DNA of 64,000 nt from Bigelowiella natans CCMP2755. Taxonomy: Eukaryota; Cercozoa; Chlorarachniophyceae. Below, piece by piece: positions 51,102 through 63,474 of the stretch (the first letter of the stretch is position 1; every line of letters starts with the position of its first letter). The position numbers and the translations under genes were made by a program. The notes under the pieces are model-generated. The model was not told the DNA's origin. It ran no database searches and saw only the letters and a program-made list of their open reading frames with translations. The DNA is taken from the NCBI GenBank assembly GCA_000320545.1, contig ADNK01001313.1, positions 1 through 64,000 on the forward strand. The letters run 5' to 3'.

Positions 51102-52181
51102 ATGGGGTTATGTGCTTCCGTGACAGATGAAGATATTCACAACAAAAAGATTCAGAAACTGTTGAAGGCTGAGAAGAAGTCATTCATGGATGTACAAAAG
51201 CTGCTGCTGTTAGGAGCTGGTGAATCTGGTAAATCTACTGTGTTTAAACAAATGATTAGCATATATGGACAGGGCTTCAGCGAAGCAGAACGTAAATCAT
51301 ATAGGAGCATTATTTTTGGAAATGTCGTGCAATCAATGCAAATGCTCATTTCTCAAGCCAAGTATCGAGTTGAACTACGAAAACAAGAATTTACGATTAG
51401 CCCTAGTCTTGATGAGGACGTCAATACTGTCATGATGGCCAAACCACAACGCGGAGATATGGATGAAAAGCTAGCTGAGTGCATAGCATCACTGTGGAAA
51501 GATGCTGGAATACAAGCTACCTATAGAGTTCGATCGCAGTTCCAGTTAAACGACTCTGCTAGTTATTATTTTGAACGGGTCAACGCTTTGGGAGCAAAGG
51601 GTTATATTCCTTCTGAACCTGACGTCATGAGATCCCGAGCACGTACCACTGGTGTCATTGAGCAGGAATTCCTCGTTAACAATCACAGATTTCGAATGTT
51701 TGATGTAGGAGGACAACGAAGCGAAAGAAAAAAATGGATTCATTGCTTTGAGGGTGTCAATGGGGTTTTGTTCGTTGCGGCTATTAGTACGTACGACCAA
51801 GTTTTATTCGAGGATGGTGAGACTAATCGTATGGTTGAAGCTGTTCACCTATTTAAGGATGTCTGCAACAGTAATTGGTTTGAGAACACTTCGATGATTC
51901 TTTTTCTTAACAAAGAAGACTTGTTCCGACAGAAAATTGAAGAAACTCCGATTACGGTATCACCTGTTTTCCAAGATTACGATGGGGATGGAAGCTATGA
52001 GGATACTTCAGCATACATTGGACGAATTTTTGAGGATCAGAACGAGAAGCCCCATAAACGAATATATACCCATCTTACACACGCCACTGATAAAACAAAT
52101 GTGCTGCGGGTTTTCGAAAGCGTGAAGGACACAGTGCTTCACAACGGACTAGTTGCAGCCGGAATCGTGACAACAGCATAG
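51102..52181 (+). CDS. Heterotrimeric G protein alpha subunit
   Basis: GTP-binding switch acting under 7TM receptors at the plasma membrane. It is intronless, 359 residues from ATG 51102. I chose that ATG because it opens MGLCAS, the classic N-myristoylation (Gly2) and palmitoylation (Cys4) sequence, and gives the normal family length. The longer open frame from 50976 would bury this signal. Motifs: G1 GAGESGKS, catalytic Arg/Thr switch I RARTTGV, G3 DVGGQRSERKKWIHCF with the catalytic Gln, G4 FLNKEDLF, and G5 THATDKTN (usual TCAT is THAT). The C-terminus ends GIVTTA and lacks the Cys at -4, so no pertussis-toxin site is expected. It is divergent to the 7TM-RGS gene, its likely regulator. Confidence 0.96.
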   Translation: MGLCASVTDEDIHNKKIQKLLKAEKKSFMDVQKLLLLGAGESGKSTVFKQMISIYGQGFSEAERKSYRSIIFGNVVQSMQMLISQAKYRVELRKQEFTISPSLDEDVNTVMMAKPQRGDMDEKLAECIASLWKDAGIQATYRVRSQFQLNDSASYYFERVNALGAKGYIPSEPDVMRSRARTTGVIEQEFLVNNHRFRMFDVGGQRSERKKWIHCFEGVNGVLFVAAISTYDQVLFEDGETNRMVEAVHLFKDVCNSNWFENTSMILFLNKEDLFRQKIEETPITVSPVFQDYDGDGSYEDTSAYIGRIFEDQNEKPHKRIYTHLTHATDKTNVLRVFESVKDTVLHNGLVAAGIVTTA

Positions 52182-53477
52182 AATATGTGATGTGCGATGA
52201 ATTAACTTAATTTCTCAACGCCCGACATTGCAAGTTGCATTTTAATCACTACGATGACCAGCATTTTGAAATGAGGAGATCAAAGTTGGGAGGACACAAC
52301 ATTTTGTTCCCGTGATTTAAGTGGGACAACAACTTGAACGTTCTTTGTTCTTTCGTGAGTTGAAAAAGGATCAACTTGCGAGTTTCCCAAGCATGCTCCA
52401 GTACATGTGTGTTTCCTGTTTCCGGTTGAAATCCTGCTCCCTTTCCTCTCTCACATCTCTTCAGTGTTTTCTGTATGACAACATCAATGCACATTTTGCG
52501 AAATTGTGTGTGATTTTGAATGCACATTTTGTGCAATGTCACGCTGTGTTTGTTTTTGCGCTTTCGTGTCATTCATAATATTCATGTTGTCATTCTGAAA
52601 CGCAATGCACGGCACATGCTAGCACACGTTGTTAGCAAATGACTTACGGCATTTTAATCTCTAGATGCGTCCAGACGAAAGATTTAGCGCGCACGTACGA
52701 TGGCGAATTTGAAGCAGCCACATGCTAGCATGGCCATTGCAGGGCTAGCTAGCTAGAGGGTGCCAAGCAAGCGCAAGCATGCATTTGCACCCGTGATTTT
52801 TGCTACGTCATTCTAGCAATCCATTTCTAGAGTTCAGCAGTAGGTCCGCAGTAGGTGACATTTTGAGGTGTGAATTTTTTGCATTTTTCCTTCCAAGAGC
52901 AGTAGGGAAATTTTTTTGGGGTGTGGTGTACGGTCTGCTGCGGGCTATCGGGGGACTTGCCGTTTCGTCGCTAGTTCGCTCGCCCACATCCACCAGTGTC
53001 TACCAGCAGTTCGTTGCCCGCAGGCTAGTAGGTTGCAACTCAAATGTCCGTTAGCCATGGCAAAGCTGCTGAGGATGCGATATGTAGCGCGTACGCCTCC
53101 CGCATTTCATTCCTAGCAGACCATCATGTTGAGTATCATCAACGTAAGCGCACACGTAAAGTTGTTGGGAGTTGCAACAATGCAGATCGCCAAGATGCAT
53201 CCATGCCATGACGGCAGCATCCGTCATGATTTTCACTATGCCCTTTCCTGCTTCAAATGACACGCGCATAGCCCTATTCCCCCCAGCTAGCGAGCTTGAC
53301 GCCGTAATGTGGTAATTGTTTTTAATTGTAAATACATGTCAGGTGAGTGACCGGAAGTATTTCATTCGACACTTTTCTCTTTATGTTTTAAGAATCTCCA
53401 TTTGTATCTGAGAATGCTTGAAATTGGGCTCTGCAACATCTACCAATTTATCAAGACATTATTTTCCTTCGAAACTC
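52182..53477. other. Convergent 3'-3' spacer rich in CTAG palindromes
   Basis: Between G-alpha and LamG ends. It contains CACATGCTAGCACACG, ATCTCTAGATGC, ACATGCTAGCATGG, GGGCTAGCTAGCTAGAGG (about 52614-52760) and CCAGCTAGCGAGC near 53283. No coding exon was seen. Confidence 0.55.
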
Positions 53478-55448
53478 TTATTGTGCCACCACCATCCCCT
53501 TGCAGCATAGCGCGACACCCCTTAGCTCGTTGGTCTTGATCTCGTAGTTAGAGGGCGGGAGGAGCGAAACACCGTTGGCGTCCTCCTACAATAATGTGTA
53601 AGTCAAATCAATAAAAAGTAACATTCAACAGAAACATAAAGGGTTCTATGTTCTACATGCTGCTGATACCCATTTCCATATCTTTGTGTCCATATCAATC
53701 CAGCCTAAGTTAAACGCTGCTGCTAGCCTACAGAGAGGAGGATAAACAGAGAGCACAGGGAGGAAATACAATAATCAGCTATTATGCCTGACTCAATACA
53801 CTTTGGGGGCAATATTCAGAATTCCGAGTCAATATAAAAAGTAATGAGGCTGTTCTTTTCGCCAGGATATCTCTTTCTCCCCGGCGAGGGACTCGATGAT
53901 GAGTTTTTGAAAGTTTCTCATTGAAAGACAAAGTAAGCGTGTAAAAAGAAGCGGAACAGAGAGAGAAATGGCCATGATGAGACAGGGTGAAAATAAAAAT
54001 CTCTCTCTTAATGAATCCCTCTTCCTCCTCCTCTGAAAACGAATGCAACACATAGTACACACGAACGACAACGAGGACAATACCCGCCCGCGAAGAGCTC
54101 CGCTTGCTTACAGACATGATAGTGAGTGGGGCCGACGATGTTGGTGCAGCTCTTGTTCGCATCAGTTACAAGACACTTCGCCTCTAGAGGACATCCCAGT
54201 CGCACGTATGATGGCGCCACCTGTTCCACAGCAATCATCCTTCACATATTGAACACCGCCGCATTGTATACTTGACACGGCATGATATCGTCTACTAGCA
54301 GAATGCACCACACGCAGAAAAATATCATCTCCTTTCTCATTTAGTTAATATTGGCCGCATCCCATCATCTCTCCTTCAGTACAATCATTTGTGTGGATAA
54401 TATCTAGGCCAATTGCCATACCGGCCCGAGGGAAGGGAAGCTATCAGCTTCGATCTCGTGAGTAGGTAGAGAACGCCCATAAAGCGTAACGTCATCTAAG
54501 AAACAGCAGCACCAACCCAACACTCAATGAAAAAGGATTTTTGAGATATAAGGGGGGATTGGATAGACAGAAAGAGGGAGAAAGAAGAGAGAAAGAGAGA
54601 GGGAGAGAGATCAGGATGGTGCGGAAAGCGATGCAGGTGGATTATAGGTGGATGATAGAGTAGATAGGGGAGGAAAAGCAAGACCTATCAGCAGAGAAAG
54701 CGGGTGTGGAACAGTAACGTTGGGAGCCCCTCCAATATATAAGGGACTGCCTTCTCCCAGTGCTCCGGCCAGGGATACCTTAGCCTATGTTGCGATGGCG
54801 CATTATGATCATTATAGATGAACAACGACCCAGCAGCCAAGCAGAACGACAAAGGAATGGGGATCTGTACTGTAGTCAAACGGTGGGGGATAGAGGGGGG
54901 GGGGGGGGGGGAGTACCTACGAGCCTACTTTGTACATGCACGCTCACATTTCTGCTCTGGTTTGCTTACTACCTCGAGTCGGGTGTCGAGGACTCCATTC
55001 ACGTACAGCAACATGGCGGTGGGGCCTACCACACCTGCGACATGGTACCATTGCCTCCCTCGTAACACTGCGTGCGACCTTACCTGAGAGATCAACAACA
55101 ACAACAACAACAACAACAACAAGGACAGGCCGCCATCGGTGAACCAGTACCGACATTACCAACGATGAGGAAGAGCGATTAGCACTTTTTCGGTGATGGG
55201 TGCTGTTGAACCTCTTGGTCTACGGCATTGAAGACCACCTTCCCAGATGCCCCATCAATGCTGAGAGCGAAGTACCTATGATGATGATGATCGTGATCAT
55301 TGGGGCAATTCATAGCAACAGTGGGGAGTCATCTTGATGATGATCAAGACCAACATGATGATGATGATGATGATGATAATGAACATAACAGGCCTGCGAT
55401 TCGCATTTTCCCGTTGCCTCATCCTCTCTCTTACCCCCCCCCCCCCCT

Positions 55449-55491
<43 letters not shown>

Positions 55492-56036
55492 ATATCTTGA
55501 ATGTATTCATTTGCGAACGATGCTAAAATATTTACAGGTTCCTTCTGTCAGCGGGAGTGCCCTTTGAAACGAGGGGGTGCAACACCGCAGTAGTAGTGGT
55601 AGCGGTGCCCCTGCTGTCCACATCTTCGCGCCGTGGTCTCGATTGAGAGATATCATCGCGGATATAGACCCACATCGACACAGATAACTCGCTCCTTGGC
55701 TGCCAACATCCATAGTGGTGAGAGCATTGGCAAAAAAAAAAACATCAACGTCTAACTCACAGGCTGAGACGATATCGGAGAGAGGAGGAGGAGGAGGAGG
55801 AGGGGAGGGTCAACGAATGGCAGGCGAACGGTATATCACGCATGGTACCAAGAGTGTCGGAGAGTGGGGAACGAGCAAGTAATCCGTGGATTCCTGTTAT
55901 ATGTGTGGTGTGACTATTTGTGTTAAACGACAGTAACTCATCGTGATTTCTGGTCTATCTTCCTTGGAAAACGGCGAAAGTGAGACTTCTCTTCAACAAG
56001 CCCAGAATGATTGCCAATGCTGCTAGCTACTCCTGC

Positions 56037-56068
<32 letters not shown>

Positions 56069-57501
56069 GCTACTGCTACAATCACCTACCAAAGAGATCT
56101 GCTTTTACTACAAATGCCCCTCTTCCTCCTACAACTACTACTGCTACTACTACTGCTGCTACTGTTACAACTACTCCTACTCCTACTTGAAAAGCAGCTG
56201 AAGATCCTGTCCCCATTCTTCCCGGTCCAGACGTAGCAATGGGGTGTGGACCGTGGTTATTATTCCCTGACACGTCGATGAGAAATTTCGCATCAAATGT
56301 GTATCGAGCCATCACTCCAGGAGGCATAGCGTCCGGGGCGATTACTTTTCGGCCGTCTGAGATCACATAAACGGTTTTCCATTAGACGGGACAGAGAACG
56401 ATGATTTTGGTCATCACTGTTGTCGTAAAAGCCCTTCTTCGGGATAATTATATCGTCATCGAGAGATTCAAATTACATCTACGCTACCATACGCATTCTC
56501 TCGCTCTCTTACATGTCTGCTACCAAAGAGGCAGATCCCTTTCTCAAGCGATATGTCGCACATTGCATCTTCAATGCGCGTTTGCTGCCCTTCCTCCCTC
56601 CTTTCTCTGGCGACGGATTCTCGCATTGACGGCATCATTGACGAATATCTGTTTTTCTCTTGTCGCTCTTCCTTGATAGTAGATCTGTGTCCGTTGTTGT
56701 TATCGTTCTGGGCATGGTGAGAGGGTAGTCTAGGCGATGATGAAGATGTTGTCTTCAATGGAGAAGAAGAAGAAGATGACGATGACGACGACGACGATGA
56801 TGATGATGATGATGATGATGGCAAAGGAGCCGGCCACGTGGAGGATGGCGATGATGGAAACGAGGAAGAGGAATATGGTGTGGTGGTGTTGTTGAGCACA
56901 TGGCGTGTGCTCCGTCCATGATTTGAATAGCTATGAACATGAGGGTGGGAATTTTTTGAAGGAGGATGATTTATTTCGTGATAATGGTGATGATGACGTT
57001 GACTGTGTCGTTGCTCTGGATGCTGTTCGTGGTTCTTTCGATCGGTAAATAAAACAATAGCAGTAGCTCCTATCAGATCGTCGTATTCCATCTGCCACCC
57101 CAACCCACCTCAACGTTTCCCTCCTCTCTCTCCTTGTGTAGCGTATATAATCTACACATTCCCAAACTCGTCACAACCAACCTTATCATCTTACTCCCCT
57201 CATATCCCCCCCCCCCCCCCCCCCTCATCCCGTTCACTCTCTTTATCCAAATAAGGGTGTGATTTTGTTTTGTTGAACTATTCTTCGTTCGAGACGAAGC
57301 ATCACCCACCTGTAGGATGACAAGCTTGGAATTGACCTTTGCTCCATGGGCAAGGGGCTGGTTGCTCATCATTCCAATAGCCATCGCCAGAGCAAGTACC
57401 ATGCCTGCTCTACCTTTTCGACACAAGATCCACGGCTTGTTCGCGCGATGCCGCCTCTCTTGCTGGAGCTCCTGCCGCAAGGGAAGGGGGGGCAGCCCCA
57501 T
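53478..57501 (-). CDS. Secreted or membrane LamG (concanavalin-like) domain protein
   Basis: The first exon (57501 to about 57310) has a hydrophobic signal segment (MVLALAMAIGMMSNQPLAHG). A long exon (about 57094 down to about 56640) starts MEYDDLIGATAIVLFTDRK and then runs through His-rich and Ser-run low complexity. A LamG module follows: ARYTFDAKFLIDVSGNNNHG (about 56310), a strand similar to LSVSMWVYIRDD (about 55670), YFALSIDGASGKVVFNAVDQ, GRQWYHVAGVVG with LLYVNGVLDTRLE (55087-54974) and SPLYIGGAPNV. A Cys module VAPSYVRLGC...YHVC...ELFAGG (about 54220-54070) continues as AAAFNLGWIDMDTKIWKW and ends RGVALCCKG. This LamG plus Cys-rich C-terminal layout occurs in several protist ectoproteins. 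Ligand unknown. Several exon edges are unresolved. Confidence 0.7.
56774..56820 (-). repeat. Ser-run microsatellite inside the LamG gene exon
   Basis: GAT/GAC triplets on the + strand encode a poly-Ser stretch of about 18-19 residues on the - strand in an otherwise open exon. Confidence 0.8.
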
Positions 57502-57710
57502 CGTTATTTGAAAAGTTTTTGAATTTTTGTATTTGACCTGATGAGGCTTTGAGGGCTACGAAGTTCCATTCACAGACGCTGTTATTGGAGATAATTTGGG
57601 TGCGACAACGATCACATTACGAAATGTATGAAATTAGGTCCATTTTTCGCGCGATCTTCAGACCATTTTCCAAATGTTATGCTTACAGGATTGGGTGTGC
57701 TCCTGACAAC
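57502..57710. promoter_or_regulatory. Very short divergent promoter, LamG / IPK1
   Basis: Only about 209 bp separate the chosen start codons, the tightest divergent pair in the window. No element was recognised. If IPK1 starts at 57628 the gap is 126 bp. Confidence 0.35.
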
Positions 57711-59525
57711 GATGGCTTCCGTCCCTGATGCCTTTACTCCGAATCGGGCAGGTCATAACAAGCACCAGGGCTCCTCCATTGACATGGTACCCATTTTATT
57801 TTTTGGTGTTGAGAACACCTGTGATAATATTTGCACGGAATATTTACATCTCCCCCCCCCTTCCCCCCCCCCAAACAAGCAGAGAGCCGAATCGTGGAGC
57901 TACGTCAACGACGGGAACGCCAATATAGTATTCTCGAACAGCCGTCGCCCTTCGCAGGTTTTACGAATACGAAAGTCGCTCCTACATGCCGCTGCTGAGA
58001 AGGACATTGAAAGGCTGAGGAAGGAATATATCGCATCTTATGGCTACGCATCTTCGATTCTTCGCCCAATCATCGGCAATGAGTACGGCTGTGTAATGGC
58101 TAGCTGTAGGACCGTGCAACTCCTGCCTAAAGGCAGTAATTTTTTAAACAGCTTTTCTGAACTTCATCCTCTCCTCCTTCTGGTCCTCTTCCGTGCTAAA
58201 TAAGAAGCCACTCAACGAGGAAAGCAACGTGACTGTGTGGCGATATGTACATCAGGTTTGTACCCAAATCACAGCTCGTATCCATTCCGCGCTCATTCGG
58301 CCTTGCGCTTGCTCGTAATGCTCGTCCGCTCCGTCCAAAAAATCGTATTGGAGAGGAAGGTCTCCCCCCCCCTGAGTCGTCGTCTCCCGAGAGCAACTGG
58401 ATGCTCCCGGCAACGCTCGGTACACGCTGTAACGTGGGTACTGTCTCGTATATTTTACCTTGATGAGGAACAATCTCCTCAAGAACCTTCTCAATAGTTG
58501 CTGTGTGTTGTTTTGCTTTGGTTGTTTATCTTATCTTTGGATATGGCGAATGGCGGGATGAATCAATGCGGCGTCTCACTGCCTTCTCCCCTCTCCATTC
58601 TGGATAATCTGTTACGCTGCTGTTCAAATAACGGATGATGATGCTGCTGCCGCTGCTGGGAACATCCATTATAACCGAATTTATATAATGCCTGTGACAC
58701 TAGCCACAAATGTGCTGCACTCGACGTTTAACGGCGCTTCCTCGCCATCCCCATCCTCCTCTTCTCCCCCCCCTTCCCACGCTCTATGCATCGAACTAAA
58801 GCCGAAATGGGGGTACGTTCCATCCGTGCGATGCTTCCCGACGCCCAGTAGCAATGGTGCCAGTGATGATGGTGCGAAGGGTATAGACAAAGACGCTCAA
58901 GAAAGATCGTACTCACAATCGGTGGAACAGAAGAACTTGAAGACAAGCATGTGCCGAAAAACCGCGATTGGAGATGGGGGGAGGGGGAGACGAAGCACAG
59001 CCATGGTGGCCAGGAAGCTTGTAAGGGGCACTTGTCAGTTCTGCCTTCTGCAACCCGAAAAACTTCGTGTGAAAAAGGTGAAGCAGCTGAGCTCCTTCTG
59101 CCCTCTCAGCATATACTCGGAAGACGAGGAAAGGGTAGGTGCATTTATGATTAGGCATTTAGTTTAAATACTGTATTATACTATGCTAAACATACATGGA
59201 TAAAATCCAATCCTAACAAGAAAATACCGTGTATACCAAACGATAGATGCTTTGTCGCTAATTCGGGTGTTTTTGTTCTTCTTGTTCTTCTTCTTGTTGT
59301 TGTCCTTCTTGGTCGTTGTGGTTTGTGCGGATGGTATATGCCTCTGCCCCCACTCCTCGTCCTCCTCCTCCTCCTCCTCCTCATGTTTGTTGTAGATACA
59401 ACACGCAATCGACTCACTGCTGGATACTCCACAGGTTTCTTTCTTCTTCTTCAACCTATTTTGTGGTCGTAAACGTTCGGAACTTACTTGTTACCACTCT
59501 ACAACCACAGACGCTAACACCAATG

Positions 59526-59561
<36 letters not shown>

Positions 59562-60489
59562 CAGATATACACACACACACACACATTCACGTACATTTAA
59601 CGCATACTAAGCACAATCTCGCTACCATATACAGAACAACCTGCAGCTCTTCGCTATTCATTCCCACCCCGGTCATCTCCTCCCCTCCTCCTCATCGTCG
59701 GCCTCCTCTCCGCCCTCCGCATTTTCACGAATCGACATCAAAGAGGAGCCGTTGTTGCGGCAGTGCGTGGCCCGTGTTGCTAGAGGAGCAAAGAGGGAGC
59801 GAGCGGGGGAAAGGGGGGCGGATAGCAAAGGGAATAACGGTCAGGATGATAGGAATAGTGATGCTTGTGGTGGAAGATGGGGTGATGATGATGATGATGC
59901 TTCTACTACCATCATCACGACGAAGAAAAATACAATGTCGTGGTCCCGGCGGTGGCTAAAAAGAGCGTTAAACGAAGTGCTAGGTAAAGACGACTGACCC
60001 CTCTAGATGGAAAATAGCTCTTTATTATAGGTGTAAGTAGTAACGTAGTAGTTGTAGTAGTAGTAGTAGAAGAAGAAGAAGAAGAAGAAGAAGTGGTAGT
60101 GACATTACTCCTTTCTCTCCATGCTTTCTCTGACTCCCCCCTTCCGTCCCTTCGTTAGCATCATCATCATCATCGTTGTTATTTGTTGCTGGCGATATTG
60201 TCCTTATTATCGAAACTGCCAACACCCCATTCTTATCTCGGAATAATAGCACCATCTCCTCTTTCTAGGGAGCGCCTCTGCCTCCCTCACCGCCCTTCCT
60301 TCGCGCCTTACTTGCACTGATTTTTCCTGCAATCGTTTCATTACTAACGGAGTAGTCTCCCCGGCAATGAGGCGGCTGCTTCAACGGTTGCGTGTCGCGC
60401 AGCAAATCTTTGATCACAGGCATGGGGCCAAAGGCATTAGAAGGTGAAAACCAGTAGTCATTAGAACAGTAGTAGTAGTAGTAGTAGCT

Positions 60490-60520
<31 letters not shown>

Positions 60521-60685
60521 CAGCAGTAGATCACAGTCTTTGATTGGCCCTCCTCTTTTCCTTCTCATTCTGCTCACAGAGTCTTCGAGGCGGTGCTGCA
60601 CAAAGACATGAAGGTGCATGTGGCATTTACAAACACAGAAAGCTATCCATAGATGCGCTTGTAATAAATGCATAAATTAACACTT

Positions 60686-60729
<44 letters not shown>

Positions 60730-61263
60730 CACGAGCGCGTGCATTTGTGTTGTGCGTATTTAAATGATACTATTTGACGAATTGAGTATTCTTGTGTGTG
60801 GCATCCTTTCATCAGGGCAGCATAAGTACCCTAGAAGCTCGCATACGTGATCGCATTCAAAGCACGAAGCTAAGGTTAATGCTGCTGCTGCTGCTGATAC
60901 TGATGTAAAGCAAGAGCACAAGCCTAAAATATACATTGAGCGCGCATATCATTTATTTACTTATGGATGTGGATAAATAATGCGGCGCAAGTGCTTAACC
61001 TCTTCAGATAATCCGAGTAATTGACTGGGCTCTGTGCCCCCCCTCTCCCTCTCTCTGGTGTTTCTCTCCTATCCATCAGGGAGGGCATACTAGGCCACTT
61101 TGCTGTAGCGCTCAAGGAAGATCGGTCGGTCAGCATAAGTCCCGTATCCAAATCGAAGGACACACTTATCATTTCTGACCTGCGGCGATGCCAAGTGTAA
61201 CATAAACTGCCATAAGTCTCCCTCAGAGATAGTTCTTTGTAGACTAAAAGTAACCCTCCCCCT

Positions 61264-61305
<42 letters not shown>

Positions 61306-61360
61306 ACGCAACTGCAAGGGGCTTCAATATAACCGAGTCGTTCGTGCACTGAATCACATG

Positions 61361-61402
<42 letters not shown>

Positions 61403-62330
61403 TTAAATATACATATGTGTGTGTTTGTGTGTTTGTGTGTGTGTGTGTGTGTTGTGGGCGCGCGTGCGTGTGTGAACACCGGTAACAACTTAGGAAAGAA
61501 GTCCCAGTATGTGCAAGAATAACAGAGGATTGGTGGAGAAGAAGTATCAAGGGAGAGGAAGAAGAAGAAGAAGAGGGACAGCGTGAGGATGAGGAGGAGG
61601 AAGAGAAGGGAGAGGGGGGGGAGGAGGGAAATGATGTGGCTACCAAGGACAGCAGCAGCTATGACACGGCACGTCGGTTGGATATTTTGTGCAAATATCT
61701 CCTCTCCCGCACGCTCAGGGTATCTGTTCCTTCCGGTAGCAGTACAATATCTTAGCTTTCCACACTCCTCCTCTCCCCCCTATCTCCTTTTGTTTTCCCT
61801 TGATTTCCCTTAAGAGACAGCTGATTACTTCCAAAATGCCCCCCCCCCTTCCCCCCCCTCTTTCAATAGGATGTGTCCATTATGCTCACTGTACTACCGG
61901 GAGCAGGGCAACGTGATAACATGTCGACTGAAAAGAACGATGATGAGAAAATAGCGACTACACCAAGGCAGCATGGAAACTCCCTCCCCCCTCCTACATC
62001 CCCTTCATGTCCCGACGACAGTCTGCGTGGAGTGAATATAACGGTGGAGGGAAAGTGCTATGTCGTCCAGGTACATTATTATTGTGACTCATTGAACGAT
62101 AGGAATACGCCATCATCATCATCATCATCATCAAGCATCATCCCCACTTCATTACTCCGACATATTCTCTTTTTTACCCTTTCCTCCTCCTCCCCTCCTC
62201 TTCCTCCTCCTTTTCAGATAGCTGTGGTGGATCTGGACAGGAAGGCTGTAGCAAAGGCAAGTTGGAATTAGCAGCACCGAAGTTATAACATGAATGGGAG
62301 TCAATTGTGATCAGAAAATACCTTTTTTTG

Positions 62331-62385
<55 letters not shown>

Positions 62386-62494
62386 AAAGTCCTTAACACG
62401 TCCTCCTCCTTTTCAGATCCCAAAATATTGTGTTATTGAAGAAACTGCGATCAAGTCCTTGCGGTCGTATCTCACCGGCAGTCGCAGCACGTAA
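57711..62494 (+). CDS. Inositol-pentakisphosphate 2-kinase (IPK1 family)
   Basis: Makes InsP6 from InsP5. Motifs in order: AESWSYVNDGNANIVFSNS (57889), VLRIRKS, ILRPIIGNEY, ALCIELKPKWGYVPSVRC (about 58770; the family E-K-P-K-x-G box), FCLLQPEKLR, FCPLSIYSEDEER, NNLQLFAIH (59635; family NNLxxF), EAVLHKDMK (60580-60613), 60816-60874, EGILGHFAVALKED (61080-61194), DVSIMLTV (61870-62070), IAVVDLDRKAVAK (62218-62256) and IPKYCVIEETAIKSL (62417-62494). The join 62256/62417 uses a GC donor (AAG|GCAAGT). The 5' end is uncertain: the proposed first exon MASVPDAFTPNRA does not phase cleanly with the next. Introns carry poly-C, GT, GA, TA and GTA repeats. Confidence 0.85.
61267..61396. repeat. (CT)n and (TA)n runs in an IPK1 intron
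   Basis: CT run at about 61267-61303 and TA run at about 61361-61396. A GA run at about 62335-62381 lies in the last intron. Confidence 0.95.
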
Positions 62495-63474
62495 GAGCAG
62501 CTCATATTTGTGATGTAATGAAAATGACAACAGATTCATATTTATGACGACCGATGATTCACCTTTAGGTAACAATATAAGATTAGATAATCTAGTGCAT
62601 ATGTAAATACATTGTCAAGTCGGCCTAGCGTCGAACATCATGTGCGTAAATCAGGGCAATATGACACCGAGAATCTGCTGTACAGCACACACGTATAGCG
62701 CTGCGCCCCATGTCTATTACTCTACAGCTATACACAGCCGGAAGGAACTGGATACAGCCGCTGTGTTGATGATGATATACGTTGACACATCGTATCATGC
62801 GCATGCTAGCATGACGCTATACCGCCATGTGTCAAGTACATGTGACATTTTCTTGCATTGGTGTCCATGTAATATATTTTCACAGCGCATGTGACCGATT
62901 GACGCACGTCTATATGCCCTGGATTGTAGCGACAATATTATGCGCCTGAGTGCCTTCAGTCACAATATTTTGGCCGTATTATCCGTTCGGCACAATAGAC
63001 ACTAGTAATACGGGATATATATTAGTATCATAATATATTAGTATAATAATATATATACCGGATTACGAGTCTATTGTCGCGGCATGCGACGCGGCACCAG
63101 ATCGACGCACCAATCTAGCAATGAGCTATGTAGTCAGTACCTTAGAAGCAAACGCCGCGGCGAGGCTTGCTGACTTGATGCGAGCTAGGCACGCAGAGGT
63201 GTGCAGTTATACAACTGGCTATAGCTGGGCATGCTCTAGACACTACATAATACGACAAAGACACGTAACTCTGACTTTGAGGAAGCGCAGTAAACACGAC
63301 AGCAAGATTAAATGTAAGCACAAACAAGCAACATGATCGCCATAGCCGCCACGCATGAATTGTGAAGCCACATGGATCTAGGCTAAGAAACTACTTGAAG
63401 AATGTAGAGTACTCTTAATAATGACCGTCTCAGGTATGGTCAAGCTATGCGTGCCGCATGCGCACATGTATATC
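62495..63474. other. Convergent 3'-3' spacer with CTAG and TA-rich blocks
   Basis: Between IPK1 and the beta-helix gene ends. It contains GCGCATGCTAGCATGACG (62800), a TA-rich block with ATATATTAGTAT repeats (63018-63058), CAATCTAGCAATG, GCATGCTCTAGACAC and ATGGATCTAGG. No coding exon was seen. Confidence 0.5.
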
